The notes under the pieces: generated by a model
Told to the model about the DNA's origin: nothing
Seen by the model: the letters and a program-made list of their open reading frames with translations, nothing else
Databases searched by the model: none
Assembly: GCA_019038735.1 (NCBI GenBank)
Contig: JAHOYW010000350.1
Location: 1-6,697, forward strand
DNA length: 6,697 nt
Direction: 5' to 3'
Source: Victivallales bacterium
GTDB taxonomy: Bacteria; Verrucomicrobiota; Lentisphaeria; Victivallales; Victivallaceae
Position numbers and translations under genes: made by a program
Shown here: positions 1 through 5,041 of the stretch, in pieces
Numbering within the stretch: the first letter of the stretch is position 1
Layout of the letters: every line of letters begins with the position of its first letter

Positions 1-343
1 CCATCATACCCGGCATAGATTGAGCTGCGCCGGAGCGGACTGACACTAATAATGGATTTTCTGTATCACCAAGTTTCGCGCCCATTTCAGCTTCAAGCTT
101 GGCAATATTAGCATCAACCTGCGCTTCCATACCCGCTGGATATGTACCGTTATCCGAGAAATGTCCACATGCTTCAGTTGTTATAGTAAATCCTGCCGGA
201 ACTGGAAGTCCAATACTAGTCATATCAGCTAAGTTAGCACCTTTGCCTCCCAATAATTCTTTTTGTGACGCGTCTCCTTCTGTGGAAGTTCCACCGAAAA
301 AATACACATATTTTTCACAGTCGCATTTGCAGTTACATCCCAT
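1..343 (-). CDS. ppdK: Pyruvate, phosphate dikinase, N-terminal part (cut by window edge)
   Basis: PPDK interconverts pyruvate, ATP and phosphate with PEP, AMP and pyrophosphate in the cytoplasm. Only the first 114 codons lie in the window, out of roughly 880-900 in the family. The visible part is the start of the ATP-binding domain. KYVYFFGG (residues 11-18) is followed by LLGGKGANLADM (30-41), with K34 at the position of the family's nucleotide-binding lysine. Then come GLPVPAGFTITTEAC (45-59) and VSVRSGAAQSMPGMM (100-114), with R103 at the conserved arginine. The ATG at 343 is well supported: AGGA lies 8 nt upstream (352-355) and no other ATG precedes the domain. Residues 1-10 form an unusual leader with cysteines at 3, 5, 7 and 9, where most homologues begin directly at KYVYFF. 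The identification is firm; the role of the leader is unknown. No convincing promoter is seen between this gene and the lipoprotein gene upstream, although TTAACA at 397-402 could serve as a -35. Confidence 0.96.
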   Translation of the reverse strand, partial: MGCNCKCDCEKYVYFFGGTSTEGDASQKELLGGKGANLADMTSIGLPVPAGFTITTEACGHFSDNGTYPAGMEAQVDANIAKLEAEMGAKLGDTENPLLVSVRSGAAQSMPGMM

Positions 344-390
344 TGTTTTTTTCCTTTCTTTTATGTTATTATCTATTACGAGTTATTTAT

Positions 391-413
391 AAAAAGTGTT
401 AAAAACGCTTTTT
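391..413 (-). terminator. Weak A/T hairpin, possible terminator of the lipoprotein gene
   Basis: AAAAAGTG (391-398) and CGCTTTTT (406-413) are nearly complementary around a 7-nt loop. It lies 20 nt past the lipoprotein stop codon. Read on the minus strand, the second arm ends in a run of five U. The stem is almost all A-U with one mismatch in that direction, so it would be weak. It also sits about 50 nt ahead of ppdK and could equally be part of that gene's leader. Confidence 0.3.
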
Positions 414-432
414 GCTAAAATTTATTATTTGA

Positions 433-852
433 CTATCTTATATAAAAATTCTTCAATCCAGCAATTATTTTGTGCTTTTGCGGATTTGCATTAACGTTCA
501 CCAAGACATAAGAACCATAGACTATTGCTGGAAATTTCAAACCCATTATATAGACATACTTGTTCTCTTTGATTTTGGCAAGGCGATTTCTCTGGACTTC
601 CAGATCTGTATTAAAGTAATAGGCCGCTACCCGTTTACCGCTAATTCCCATTTCCATAGCGGAATCCGCATACAAAACAGCTTCTTGAAGTGGACTGATA
701 TATTCGATTTTAACTCCATGCGCCGTCAAACAGGTAGCAAGGTCACGAGTATTCAGTGAATTATTATTCACCGAAGAACAAGCCGCAATCATAATAAATA
801 TTATTATTCCAAATAAAAGAGCAAAGCACTTTTTAAGATAAAAATCAAACAT
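433..852 (-). CDS. Small lipoprotein of unknown function
   Basis: The 139-residue product starts with a lipoprotein signal: two lysines at 7-8, a hydrophobic stretch (about 9-24), and a lipobox IAAC ending at Cys25, followed by SS. It should be lipid-anchored in the envelope. The mature part of about 114 residues looks like a compact alpha/beta domain, including LKFPAIVYGSYVLVNVNANPQKHKIIAGLKNF near the C-terminus (given in pieces: LKFPAIVYGSYVL, VNVNANPQKHKII). One further cysteine occurs at residue 41. I do not recognise a named family and assign no function. The start is the only ATG ahead of the signal; AAGGA lies upstream but about 14 nt away, so the ribosome site is weak. A good promoter lies just upstream. 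The gene points the same way as ppdK, but the 90-nt gap with a possible terminator argues against a tight operon. Confidence 0.82.
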   Translation of the reverse strand: MFDFYLKKCFALLFGIIIFIMIAACSSVNNNSLNTRDLATCLTAHGVKIEYISPLQEAVLYADSAMEMGISGKRVAAYYFNTDLEVQRNRLAKIKENKYVYIMGLKFPAIVYGSYVLVNVNANPQKHKIIAGLKNFYIR

Positions 853-876
853 AATTCAAGTCACATTCCTTATAGT

Positions 877-906
877 ATTATATCCGTAAGCAAAACTCAC
901 TTACAA
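877..906 (-). promoter_or_regulatory. Sigma70-like promoter of the lipoprotein gene
   Basis: On the minus strand there is a perfect TATAAT -10 box (complement of 877-882) and a TTGTAA -35 box (complement of 901-906), separated by 18 bp. Transcription would begin near position 870, leaving a leader of about 18 nt before the ATG at 852. The match is read by eye; start-site mapping is absent. Confidence 0.5.
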
Positions 907-1096
907 TAACATTATTTAGCAATAATACAAGTTATCATAATGCCTTTTTTAATTCAATATCAAATCATAGTACAAGCCTCTCAACTTATGCGATTAGCTC
1001 TTTTTAATACGCAAGCTTGTTTTTGAGAATATTCGTTCTATAGTATTTCACTGATTAGTTTTAATTATGAATAAAATCAAAAAAAGCTATCAGTAA

Positions 1097-1125
1097 TTGT
1101 CACTTACAAGAACTCTAAACACTAT
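1097..1125 (+). promoter_or_regulatory. Possible promoter giving trmL a very short leader
   Basis: TTGTCA (1097-1102) matches five of six -35 bases. A weak -10 (CACTAT, 1120-1125) follows at 17 bp. A transcript from here would start only a few bases before the ATG at 1138, which fits the absence of a Shine-Dalgarno sequence there. An alternative is TTGTTT (1017-1022), 16 bp, TATAGT (1039-1044), which would give a leader of about 85 nt. The rest of the 853-1137 gap is AT-rich with nothing else recognisable. Confidence 0.25.
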
Positions 1126-1137
1126 TAAAATATCTGT

Positions 1138-1605
1138 ATGAATAATTATAATATAGTTTTGGTACATCCGCAAATACCACAGAATACCGGTAATATCGGA
1201 CGTTTGTGTGTATCTACTAATACACGCCTGCATTTGATTGAGCCCTTGGGTTATTCGCTGGATGATAAATATATTAAACGTTCGGGAATGGATTACTGGA
1301 AATTTCTGGATATTACTATCTATAAGGACTGGGAAGATTTTTTACAGAAAAACTCGAAAGCTGAGATGTATTTTCTTTCGACCAAAACGAACAAAGTCTT
1401 CTGGGATTGCCCCTACCCTGATAATTGTTTTCTAGTTTTCGGTAGCGAAGGCGATGGGCTTCCTCCTGAATTCTATGATATATATAAGGAACGCTTATAT
1501 ACACTGCCGATGGATGGTAAGTTTCATCGTAGTTTTAATTTAGCTAATTCAGTAGCGGTCGCGCTGTTTGAAGGGCTCAGAAGAAATCACATCGAAGGAT
1601 CATAG
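1138..1605 (+). CDS. trmL: tRNA (cytidine/uridine-34 2'-O)-methyltransferase, TrmL (YibK) type
   Basis: TrmL transfers a methyl group from SAM to the ribose 2'-OH of the wobble base 34 in certain leucine tRNAs. The 155-residue product matches the compact single-domain SPOUT members in length (E. coli TrmL is about 157) and lacks an added RNA-binding domain. All three SpoU motifs are visible: IPQNTGNIGRLC (13-24), FLVFGSEGDGLPP (98-110), and RSFNLANSVAVALFEGLRR (131-149). These last two form the trefoil knot that binds SAM. LHLIEPLGYSLDDKYIKRSG (31-50) and DYWKF (52-56) are also typical of the subfamily. Motif 2 is a little unusual: most homologues have ETRG or ESRG where this one has EGDG (104-107). 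No Shine-Dalgarno precedes the ATG; the start is set by alignment with homologues. The next gene begins 2 nt after the stop and is probably co-transcribed. Confidence 0.94.
   Translation: MNNYNIVLVHPQIPQNTGNIGRLCVSTNTRLHLIEPLGYSLDDKYIKRSGMDYWKFLDITIYKDWEDFLQKNSKAEMYFLSTKTNKVFWDCPYPDNCFLVFGSEGDGLPPEFYDIYKERLYTLPMDGKFHRSFNLANSVAVALFEGLRRNHIEGS
1595..1599 (+). promoter_or_regulatory. Ribosome binding site that fixes a GTG start
   Basis: AAGGA inside the last codons of trmL lies 8 nt before the GTG at 1608. This spacing supports GTG as the start of the downstream membrane protein and suggests translational coupling to trmL. Confidence 0.6.
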
Positions 1606-1607
1606 AA

Positions 1608-1850
1608 GTGGAAAGTATTATAAAAACAATTTTCTTTTTACTAGGCGGAATAGTAATATTAGCTCTAATTATTATGTTTTTGCCTATTCTTATAATAGCC
1701 TACATATTCATGCCCAAGCGCTTTCCGCAAGCATGGTTCAATACCTTCAGTCAACAAAGCAAAAAAGAAGACACTCAAAAAAAATATTATAATAACATCC
1801 CCGCATCAGAAGATATCATCGATATAAGTGCTGATGAAATTGAGAAATAG
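1608..1850 (+). CDS. Small single-span membrane protein coupled to trmL, function unknown
   Basis: The 80-residue product begins with GTG two bases after the trmL stop and has a well-placed AAGGA in the end of trmL. Residues 8-35 are an unbroken hydrophobic segment, long enough for one transmembrane helix; a proline at 26 could kink it. It is followed by a basic patch MPKRF (35-39) and a lysine-rich stretch (SKKEDTQKK). The tail is acidic (about 66-80: ASEDIIDISADEIEK). By the positive-inside rule the C-terminal half should face the cytoplasm. I recognise no family. The tight spacing says it is expressed with trmL, but such short membrane genes often ride along with unrelated housekeeping genes. 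The other overlapping frame at 1568 has no such start site and cuts into trmL. Confidence 0.72.
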   Translation: MESIIKTIFFLLGGIVILALIIMFLPILIIAYIFMPKRFPQAWFNTFSQQSKKEDTQKKYYNNIPASEDIIDISADEIEK

Positions 1851-1885
1851 GGTTAAGTTTTAAGTTTTAAGGGTTAAGGGTTAAG
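1851..1885. repeat. GTTAAG/TTTTAAG short tandem repeat block (copy A)
   Basis: The sequence right after the membrane-protein stop consists of repeated 6-7 bp words (GTTAAG, TTTTAAG, GGGTTAAG). The same words occur in opposite orientation at 4932-4960, on the other side of the 880-residue gene. This looks like a dispersed intergenic repeat rather than coding or regulatory DNA. Confidence 0.75.
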
Positions 1886-1897
1886 TAAAAAGATAGG

Positions 1898-1920
1898 ATA
1901 GAGTGAGATTCTGCGCGGAG
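1898..1920 (+). repeat. 23-bp direct repeat, copy A
   Basis: This 23-bp word begins ATAGAGTGAGATTCTG and matches 4887-4909 at 21 of 23 positions, in the same orientation. Its 3' end overlaps the arm of a GC-rich hairpin (1913-1946). Confidence 0.75.
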
Positions 1921-1953
1921 TGCTTTGGACTGCGGTGCTCCTGCGCCGCTTTT
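1913..1953 (+). terminator. GC-rich hairpin in the convergent gap, possible terminator
   Basis: GCGCGGAG (1913-1920) pairs with CTCC (1938-1941) and GCGC (1943-1946), with a single bulged T at 1942. The stem can extend inward through G-T, T-G and C-G pairs. It is followed by a short CGCTTTT. It lies 60 nt past the end of the trmL unit and faces the end of the 880-residue gene, so it could end the plus-strand transcript. The T run is short, and the hairpin may simply be the core of a dispersed palindromic repeat. Confidence 0.4.
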
Positions 1954-2009
1954 AAATTTATGAGACTTAATTCATACCCAGAAAGATAGATAAATCAAGC
2001 CTTTTTTAT

Positions 2010-2048
2010 GAACATCCAATATCGAACACGGAATATCCAATATCCAAG
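2010..2048 (+). repeat. AATATCC/GAACA-type intergenic repeat
   Basis: About 39 bp are made of near-repeats of the words ATCCAATATC, GAACA and GGAATATCC. It ends 22 nt from the stop of the 880-residue gene. Similar phrases are scattered between genes in many environmental bacterial genomes, PVC members among them, as I recall. No gene or hairpin is seen in it. Confidence 0.6.
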
Positions 2049-2070
2049 TTAAAAAAATAATCGCTATTGC

Positions 2071-4713
2071 TCACTTCTTCGATTTGCCTAACTTTGCCAA
2101 TTCTTTTTCGCACCAACGTTTTTCTGTCCGGTTGGGAGCTTTTTTAAGTAGAGCAGTCAATGCCTTATGGCGTATGCGTGGTTCGATTTCACCGCTGTTC
2201 CAATATTTTTCCAACAGGGTTTTGCCTTCCCTGTAATCACGAACAGTTATTGATCTATCAAAATAATACCAAAATGTTTTCGGATATCGATCAAATAAAT
2301 ATTTTGCCAGCAAAGCTTCGCGTTCAGCTTTCTGTGGAGCATTATATAGTGCCCATCCCAATCTACGCGGCTTTATATCTTTTGATCTTTTATACTTTTC
2401 AAAATCATCCAGAGTCTGTTTGAGGCAATTTTCAAAATCCTCGAAAGGAACAGCCGCTAGTCGAATTCCATGTGCTATAGCACAAAAACCATTTTTCTTC
2501 TGGAAAGCATCGCTACAGAAAATGTTAAATATTTCATCTTTGGCTGACATGGTGTAATTCTTGTCAACACAACGCTTTCCAGACAAGAAAGTGTGTAGTA
2601 AGTATGTTTGCCCATCAAGGAATTCACGCCGGGCAACTTTTTCCCATTCGTGCTCCCAACCGGGCAGTTTCGTTTTTTGAAGAATTTCCAACAGTCTTTT
2701 AGCAGCGAACATACGGGCTTGTGTACCAATATGCTGACTTCCCATGCTTATGATTTTTTTACCGGAATGTACATTCTTAACCACATAAGCGTTGTTTTTT
2801 CGCGCAATATCTAGCGCTTTTCGCCACTCTACTTTTCGCCACCTCCCTGTTTGCCAATCCCCTTTTCGCCGCCTTCCTTTTCGTCGCTCTTTTTTTCGCC
2901 AATAGAAATCGCATAGTCTATCGGAAGCAAAAACAACCATTTCGTGTTTTTTTAGTTTTTTACCTTTTTCGATTGCTTCATGTAAAGTTTGTAAAGCCTT
3001 TTTCTCATCTTTTCGTCCGAGGTAATATTGATATTTTTTTTGGTAAAAATTCCAAGTTCCGGCTTTGGGCTCTGTCTTTTTTAATTTGTCTTCAAAAACA
3101 CGAGCACCACTCAATCTCTGAGTCATACCTATACGTTTCCATGCCCTGCTACGAATTTTATTTAGATCAGCATTTGCTCCATAAAATTTTTCAGCCCATA
3201 CTTGCGCTTCTTTTATGCGTTTTGCTTTGAGCAGATAATCTATCAACTGACCACGGCGTCTTTCTGTTGCTATTTCATGTTTTTCTTTCTGCGACATAAA
3301 TCTATTGCAATGAAATGTGGACATCTCTAGTTCATAATAACTGACTGGTAAGTTTATTCGTTTAATCAGCAGGTCTGCAATCTGACTATACATTCCAAGC
3401 ACACTTGCAGCTTCAACGTAATTTGAAAAATCCAGTTCATTATTCAAGTCAAGTAAACATAAGAATTTCTCCAATTCCAAATATGTATTCGGTTTGGTTT
3501 TGCTTGTTAGCACATGGTTTCTATAATAACTGACAAACGACATCATTCTATTAATAAGTTTGCGACATTTTACAGTATTTGTCTTGTTCTTGACAATTTT
3601 TCTGTTGATGTTTGCCATGCATATTTTTTTATCCCGTTTCAATGGCTGACAAAATCTCGCATAAAGTTCGGGAGCCATATCAACCATTTTTTCTACTGCT
3701 ACACGATCTGCTTTACTTGCTTTGCCTGTTGCTAATAGTTCAATATAAGCATTTTGAAAAGAGCTAAAATGTACAGGATAATATATCTTTGGATCACATG
3801 TCATTATAAACGCCTGATAAACTTTTATTCCGTTCCTGTGCGATATATTATCAATTTGCTCCCAAGTGTTCGAATCTCGTATAACTTTCGGATTTAATTT
3901 ACCCAAAGCCTTGATTAACGACTCTTTGTCATTTGCTTCGTGAAAAATCCTAACCGTAGCGACAAACTCTCCTGGGAAAGTAAACGCGTGTTCCTGACTG
4001 AGTAATTCATCACGCAATGATTTATAATCTTCCCGACCGTAGCGATGATATATCTTTTTGTAAGCCGCATCGCTCTTTGTCTGGTCCTCGTTGGTCATAC
4101 GAGTGCGGTATTCACCCATGCGCCAAGAGGAATGGAAACCGCTAGGAAAAATCACAAGACCGTTTCTTGTCAGTTTGCGAGTTCTCATAAGGACATTCCA
4201 AACAGATTTATTTTCAAAAGCTGAGATTTTTTCTTTTGCTGTTGTTATGCTTGGGTAGCCATTTTGAAAACGCAATATTGCACCATTTTTATCTTCAGCA
4301 TTCAAACTATCAGCCATAAGTACCGGGGAAGGGGTTGCTATAGAAGAAATCGACCACCAGAAAGCCCCTTTATAGCACCTTTTACCATTAGTAACAACGA
4401 CAAACGGTACTCCACTGATACTTGCTTTAAGTATTTTTGCCAATCGTGCCGTTGCTCCGGGTGTGATTTTCATGCTGTGATCTGTCCACTCATAAGCAAT
4501 AATATCTTTTTCTGTGAGCAATGGCGGTTCAAGTAGCTTAGCTTTATTTAAATCTTTACCATTGATTTTAGTGGCGTAAATTGCAAAGCTTGGCTGAATT
4601 CGTTTTTTTCTCGTTAACAAAGCCGGGATGTTTGTTTGAACAGTGGCAAGACCTGCCATATTAAAAAGCATTCCAATGCTTAAAATAATTGTAATCAGAA
4701 TATACTTACGCAT
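2071..4713 (-). CDS. Large exported, basic, helix-rich protein of unknown function
   Basis: The 880-residue product has a clear Sec signal: MRK, a hydrophobic core (4-19), and a likely cut after GLA at residue 23. It should therefore act in the periplasm or outside. Residues about 44-133 form a small domain with PPLLTEKDIIAYEW (63-76), KITPGATARL (82-91), GVPFVVVTNGKRCYKGAFWW (101-120) and TPSPVLM. This pattern recalls an exported domain, related to a SecD periplasmic segment, that I associate with environmental bacteria; the match is from memory. From about residue 190 to the end the chain is mostly amphipathic helices, loosely TPR- or HEAT-like, rich in Lys, Arg and aromatic residues, with no catalytic motif that I recognise. 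Residues 603-632 are six pentapeptide repeats. The ATG at 4713 has an excellent AGGAG 7 nt upstream (4721-4725). The gene stands alone, converging on trmL's unit and diverging from the U32 gene, with repeat blocks on both sides. Confidence 0.87.
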   Translation of the reverse strand: MRKYILITIILSIGMLFNMAGLATVQTNIPALLTRKKRIQPSFAIYATKINGKDLNKAKLLEPPLLTEKDIIAYEWTDHSMKITPGATARLAKILKASISGVPFVVVTNGKRCYKGAFWWSISSIATPSPVLMADSLNAEDKNGAILRFQNGYPSITTAKEKISAFENKSVWNVLMRTRKLTRNGLVIFPSGFHSSWRMGEYRTRMTNEDQTKSDAAYKKIYHRYGREDYKSLRDELLSQEHAFTFPGEFVATVRIFHEANDKESLIKALGKLNPKVIRDSNTWEQIDNISHRNGIKVYQAFIMTCDPKIYYPVHFSSFQNAYIELLATGKASKADRVAVEKMVDMAPELYARFCQPLKRDKKICMANINRKIVKNKTNTVKCRKLINRMMSFVSYYRNHVLTSKTKPNTYLELEKFLCLLDLNNELDFSNYVEAASVLGMYSQIADLLIKRINLPVSYYELEMSTFHCNRFMSQKEKHEIATERRRGQLIDYLLKAKRIKEAQVWAEKFYGANADLNKIRSRAWKRIGMTQRLSGARVFEDKLKKTEPKAGTWNFYQKKYQYYLGRKDEKKALQTLHEAIEKGKKLKKHEMVVFASDRLCDFYWRKKERRKGRRRKGDWQTGRWRKVEWRKALDIARKNNAYVVKNVHSGKKIISMGSQHIGTQARMFAAKRLLEILQKTKLPGWEHEWEKVARREFLDGQTYLLHTFLSGKRCVDKNYTMSAKDEIFNIFCSDAFQKKNGFCAIAHGIRLAAVPFEDFENCLKQTLDDFEKYKRSKDIKPRRLGWALYNAPQKAEREALLAKYLFDRYPKTFWYYFDRSITVRDYREGKTLLEKYWNSGEIEPRIRHKALTALLKKAPNRTEKRWCEKELAKLGKSKK
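2818..2907 (-). repeat. Six 15-bp in-frame tandem repeats encoding basic pentapeptides
   Basis: Six consecutive 15-bp units lie at 2818-2832, 2833-2847, 2848-2862, 2863-2877, 2878-2892 and 2893-2907. On the coding strand most share the core GGCGAAAA or a one-base variant. In protein order they read FYWRK, KERRK, GRRRK, GDWQT, GRWRK, VEWRK (residues 603-632), so half the residues are Lys or Arg. The third base of the shared CGA AAA codons is conserved, which points to recent duplication at the DNA level. The flanking helices (ending at DRLCD and resuming at ALDIARKN) read smoothly, so the expansion lies within a helix-turn region. Confidence 0.85.
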
Positions 4714-4750
4714 TAGTTAACTCCTGTATTTTTCATAATAATCTTAAGCT

Positions 4751-4779
4751 AGAATACTACATAAGGAAACAGATTACAA
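4751..4779 (-). promoter_or_regulatory. Possible promoter of the 880-residue protein gene
   Basis: On the minus strand, TTGTAA (complement of 4774-4779) and TATTCT (complement of 4751-4756) are 17 bp apart, each matching four of six consensus bases. The transcript would start about 30 nt upstream of the ATG at 4713, just ahead of the AGGAG. The -35 word is the same as that of the lipoprotein promoter. Confidence 0.35.
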
Positions 4780-4817
4780 ATTAATTATTATGAATAAATG
4801 ACTGGTTTCTGCGTTCT

Positions 4818-4837
4818 ATGGCTTCAAGCGAAGCCAT
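4818..4837. repeat. Perfect 8-bp inverted repeat
   Basis: ATGGCTTC (4818-4825) and GAAGCCAT (4830-4837) are exact complements around a 4-nt loop, AAGC. No T run follows on either strand, so it does not look like a terminator. It lies upstream of the -35 candidate of the leftward gene, where an operator is conceivable but unsupported. Confidence 0.55.
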
Positions 4838-4877
4838 GAAAATCAGGAGTAAACCTTGTTTGTATTCAAATATGAAG

Positions 4878-4926
4878 AAAGACAAAATAGAGTGAGATTC
4901 TGTGCGAAGCGTGTTTTTTTGTCTTT
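4878..4926. repeat. Inverted repeat AAAGACAAAA enclosing the 23-bp repeat copy B
   Basis: AAAGACAAAA (4878-4887) and TTTTGTCTTT (4917-4926) are perfectly complementary over 10 bp. The 29 bp between them hold most of the second copy of the 23-bp direct repeat (4887-4909). A T-rich stretch follows on the plus strand, but no plus-strand gene ends nearby, so a terminator role makes little sense. A repeat-derived structure is more likely. Confidence 0.6.
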
Positions 4927-4931
4927 TTTTT

Positions 4932-4960
4932 ACTTAACCCTTAAAACTTAACCCTTAAAA
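4932..4960. repeat. CTTAAC/CTTAAAAC short tandem repeat block (copy B, inverted)
   Basis: ACTTAACCCTTAAA is followed by a near-exact second copy of itself. Read on the minus strand this gives the same GTTAAG, TTTTAAG and GGGTTAAG words as 1851-1885. The two blocks are thus inverted relative to each other while the adjoining 23-bp words are in direct orientation. Confidence 0.72.
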
Positions 4961-4981
4961 CTCTATCTAAGATTGAATTTA

Positions 4982-5019
4982 TATAATTTTTGCTGTATGT
5001 TTATCTTTTGATTGATAAT
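4982..5019 (+). promoter_or_regulatory. Promoter candidates for the U32 gene
   Basis: A perfect TATAAT stands at 4982-4987, but its -35 region is poor. A second candidate is TTGCTG (4990-4995), an 18-bp spacer and GATAAT (5014-5019), which would give a leader of about 15 nt. No clear Shine-Dalgarno precedes the ATG at 5042, so neither choice is decided by the sequence. Confidence 0.28.
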
Positions 5020-5041
5020 ACTGTTTAAATTAAGATAAATT

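Larger units (their letters stand above)
4714..5041. other. Divergent intergenic region, 328 bp, no gene
   Basis: This gap separates the 880-residue gene (leftward) from the U32 gene (rightward). From left to right it holds a promoter candidate for the leftward gene, a perfect 8-bp hairpin (4818-4837), a second hairpin (4878-4926) containing the 23-bp repeat, a GTTAAG-type repeat block in inverted orientation, and promoter candidates for the U32 gene. The short reading frame on the minus strand from 5154 is antisense to the U32 gene and is not credible. Confidence 0.7.

Noticed and set aside
99..392. 97-codon plus-strand reading frame
   Set aside because: It is antisense to the well-supported ppdK start, and its protein shows no recognisable features.
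472..759. 95-codon plus-strand reading frame
   Set aside because: It lies opposite the lipoprotein gene, which has a promoter and lipobox; the antisense frame has neither.
897..1109. Repeated words TCACTTACAA (897 and 1100) and TATAGTATT (871 and 1039)
   Set aside because: Such 9-10 bp matches are expected by chance in AT-rich intergenic DNA and show no consistent layout around the two genes.
1851..1885. Telomere-like TTAAGGG repeat
   Set aside because: It resembles some telomere repeats but is only about 35 bp long, sits between bacterial genes, and has an inverted partner at 4932; a dispersed repeat explains it better.
2818..2907. CRISPR-like array
   Set aside because: The units are contiguous 15-mers with no spacers and keep the reading frame, so this is a coding minisatellite.
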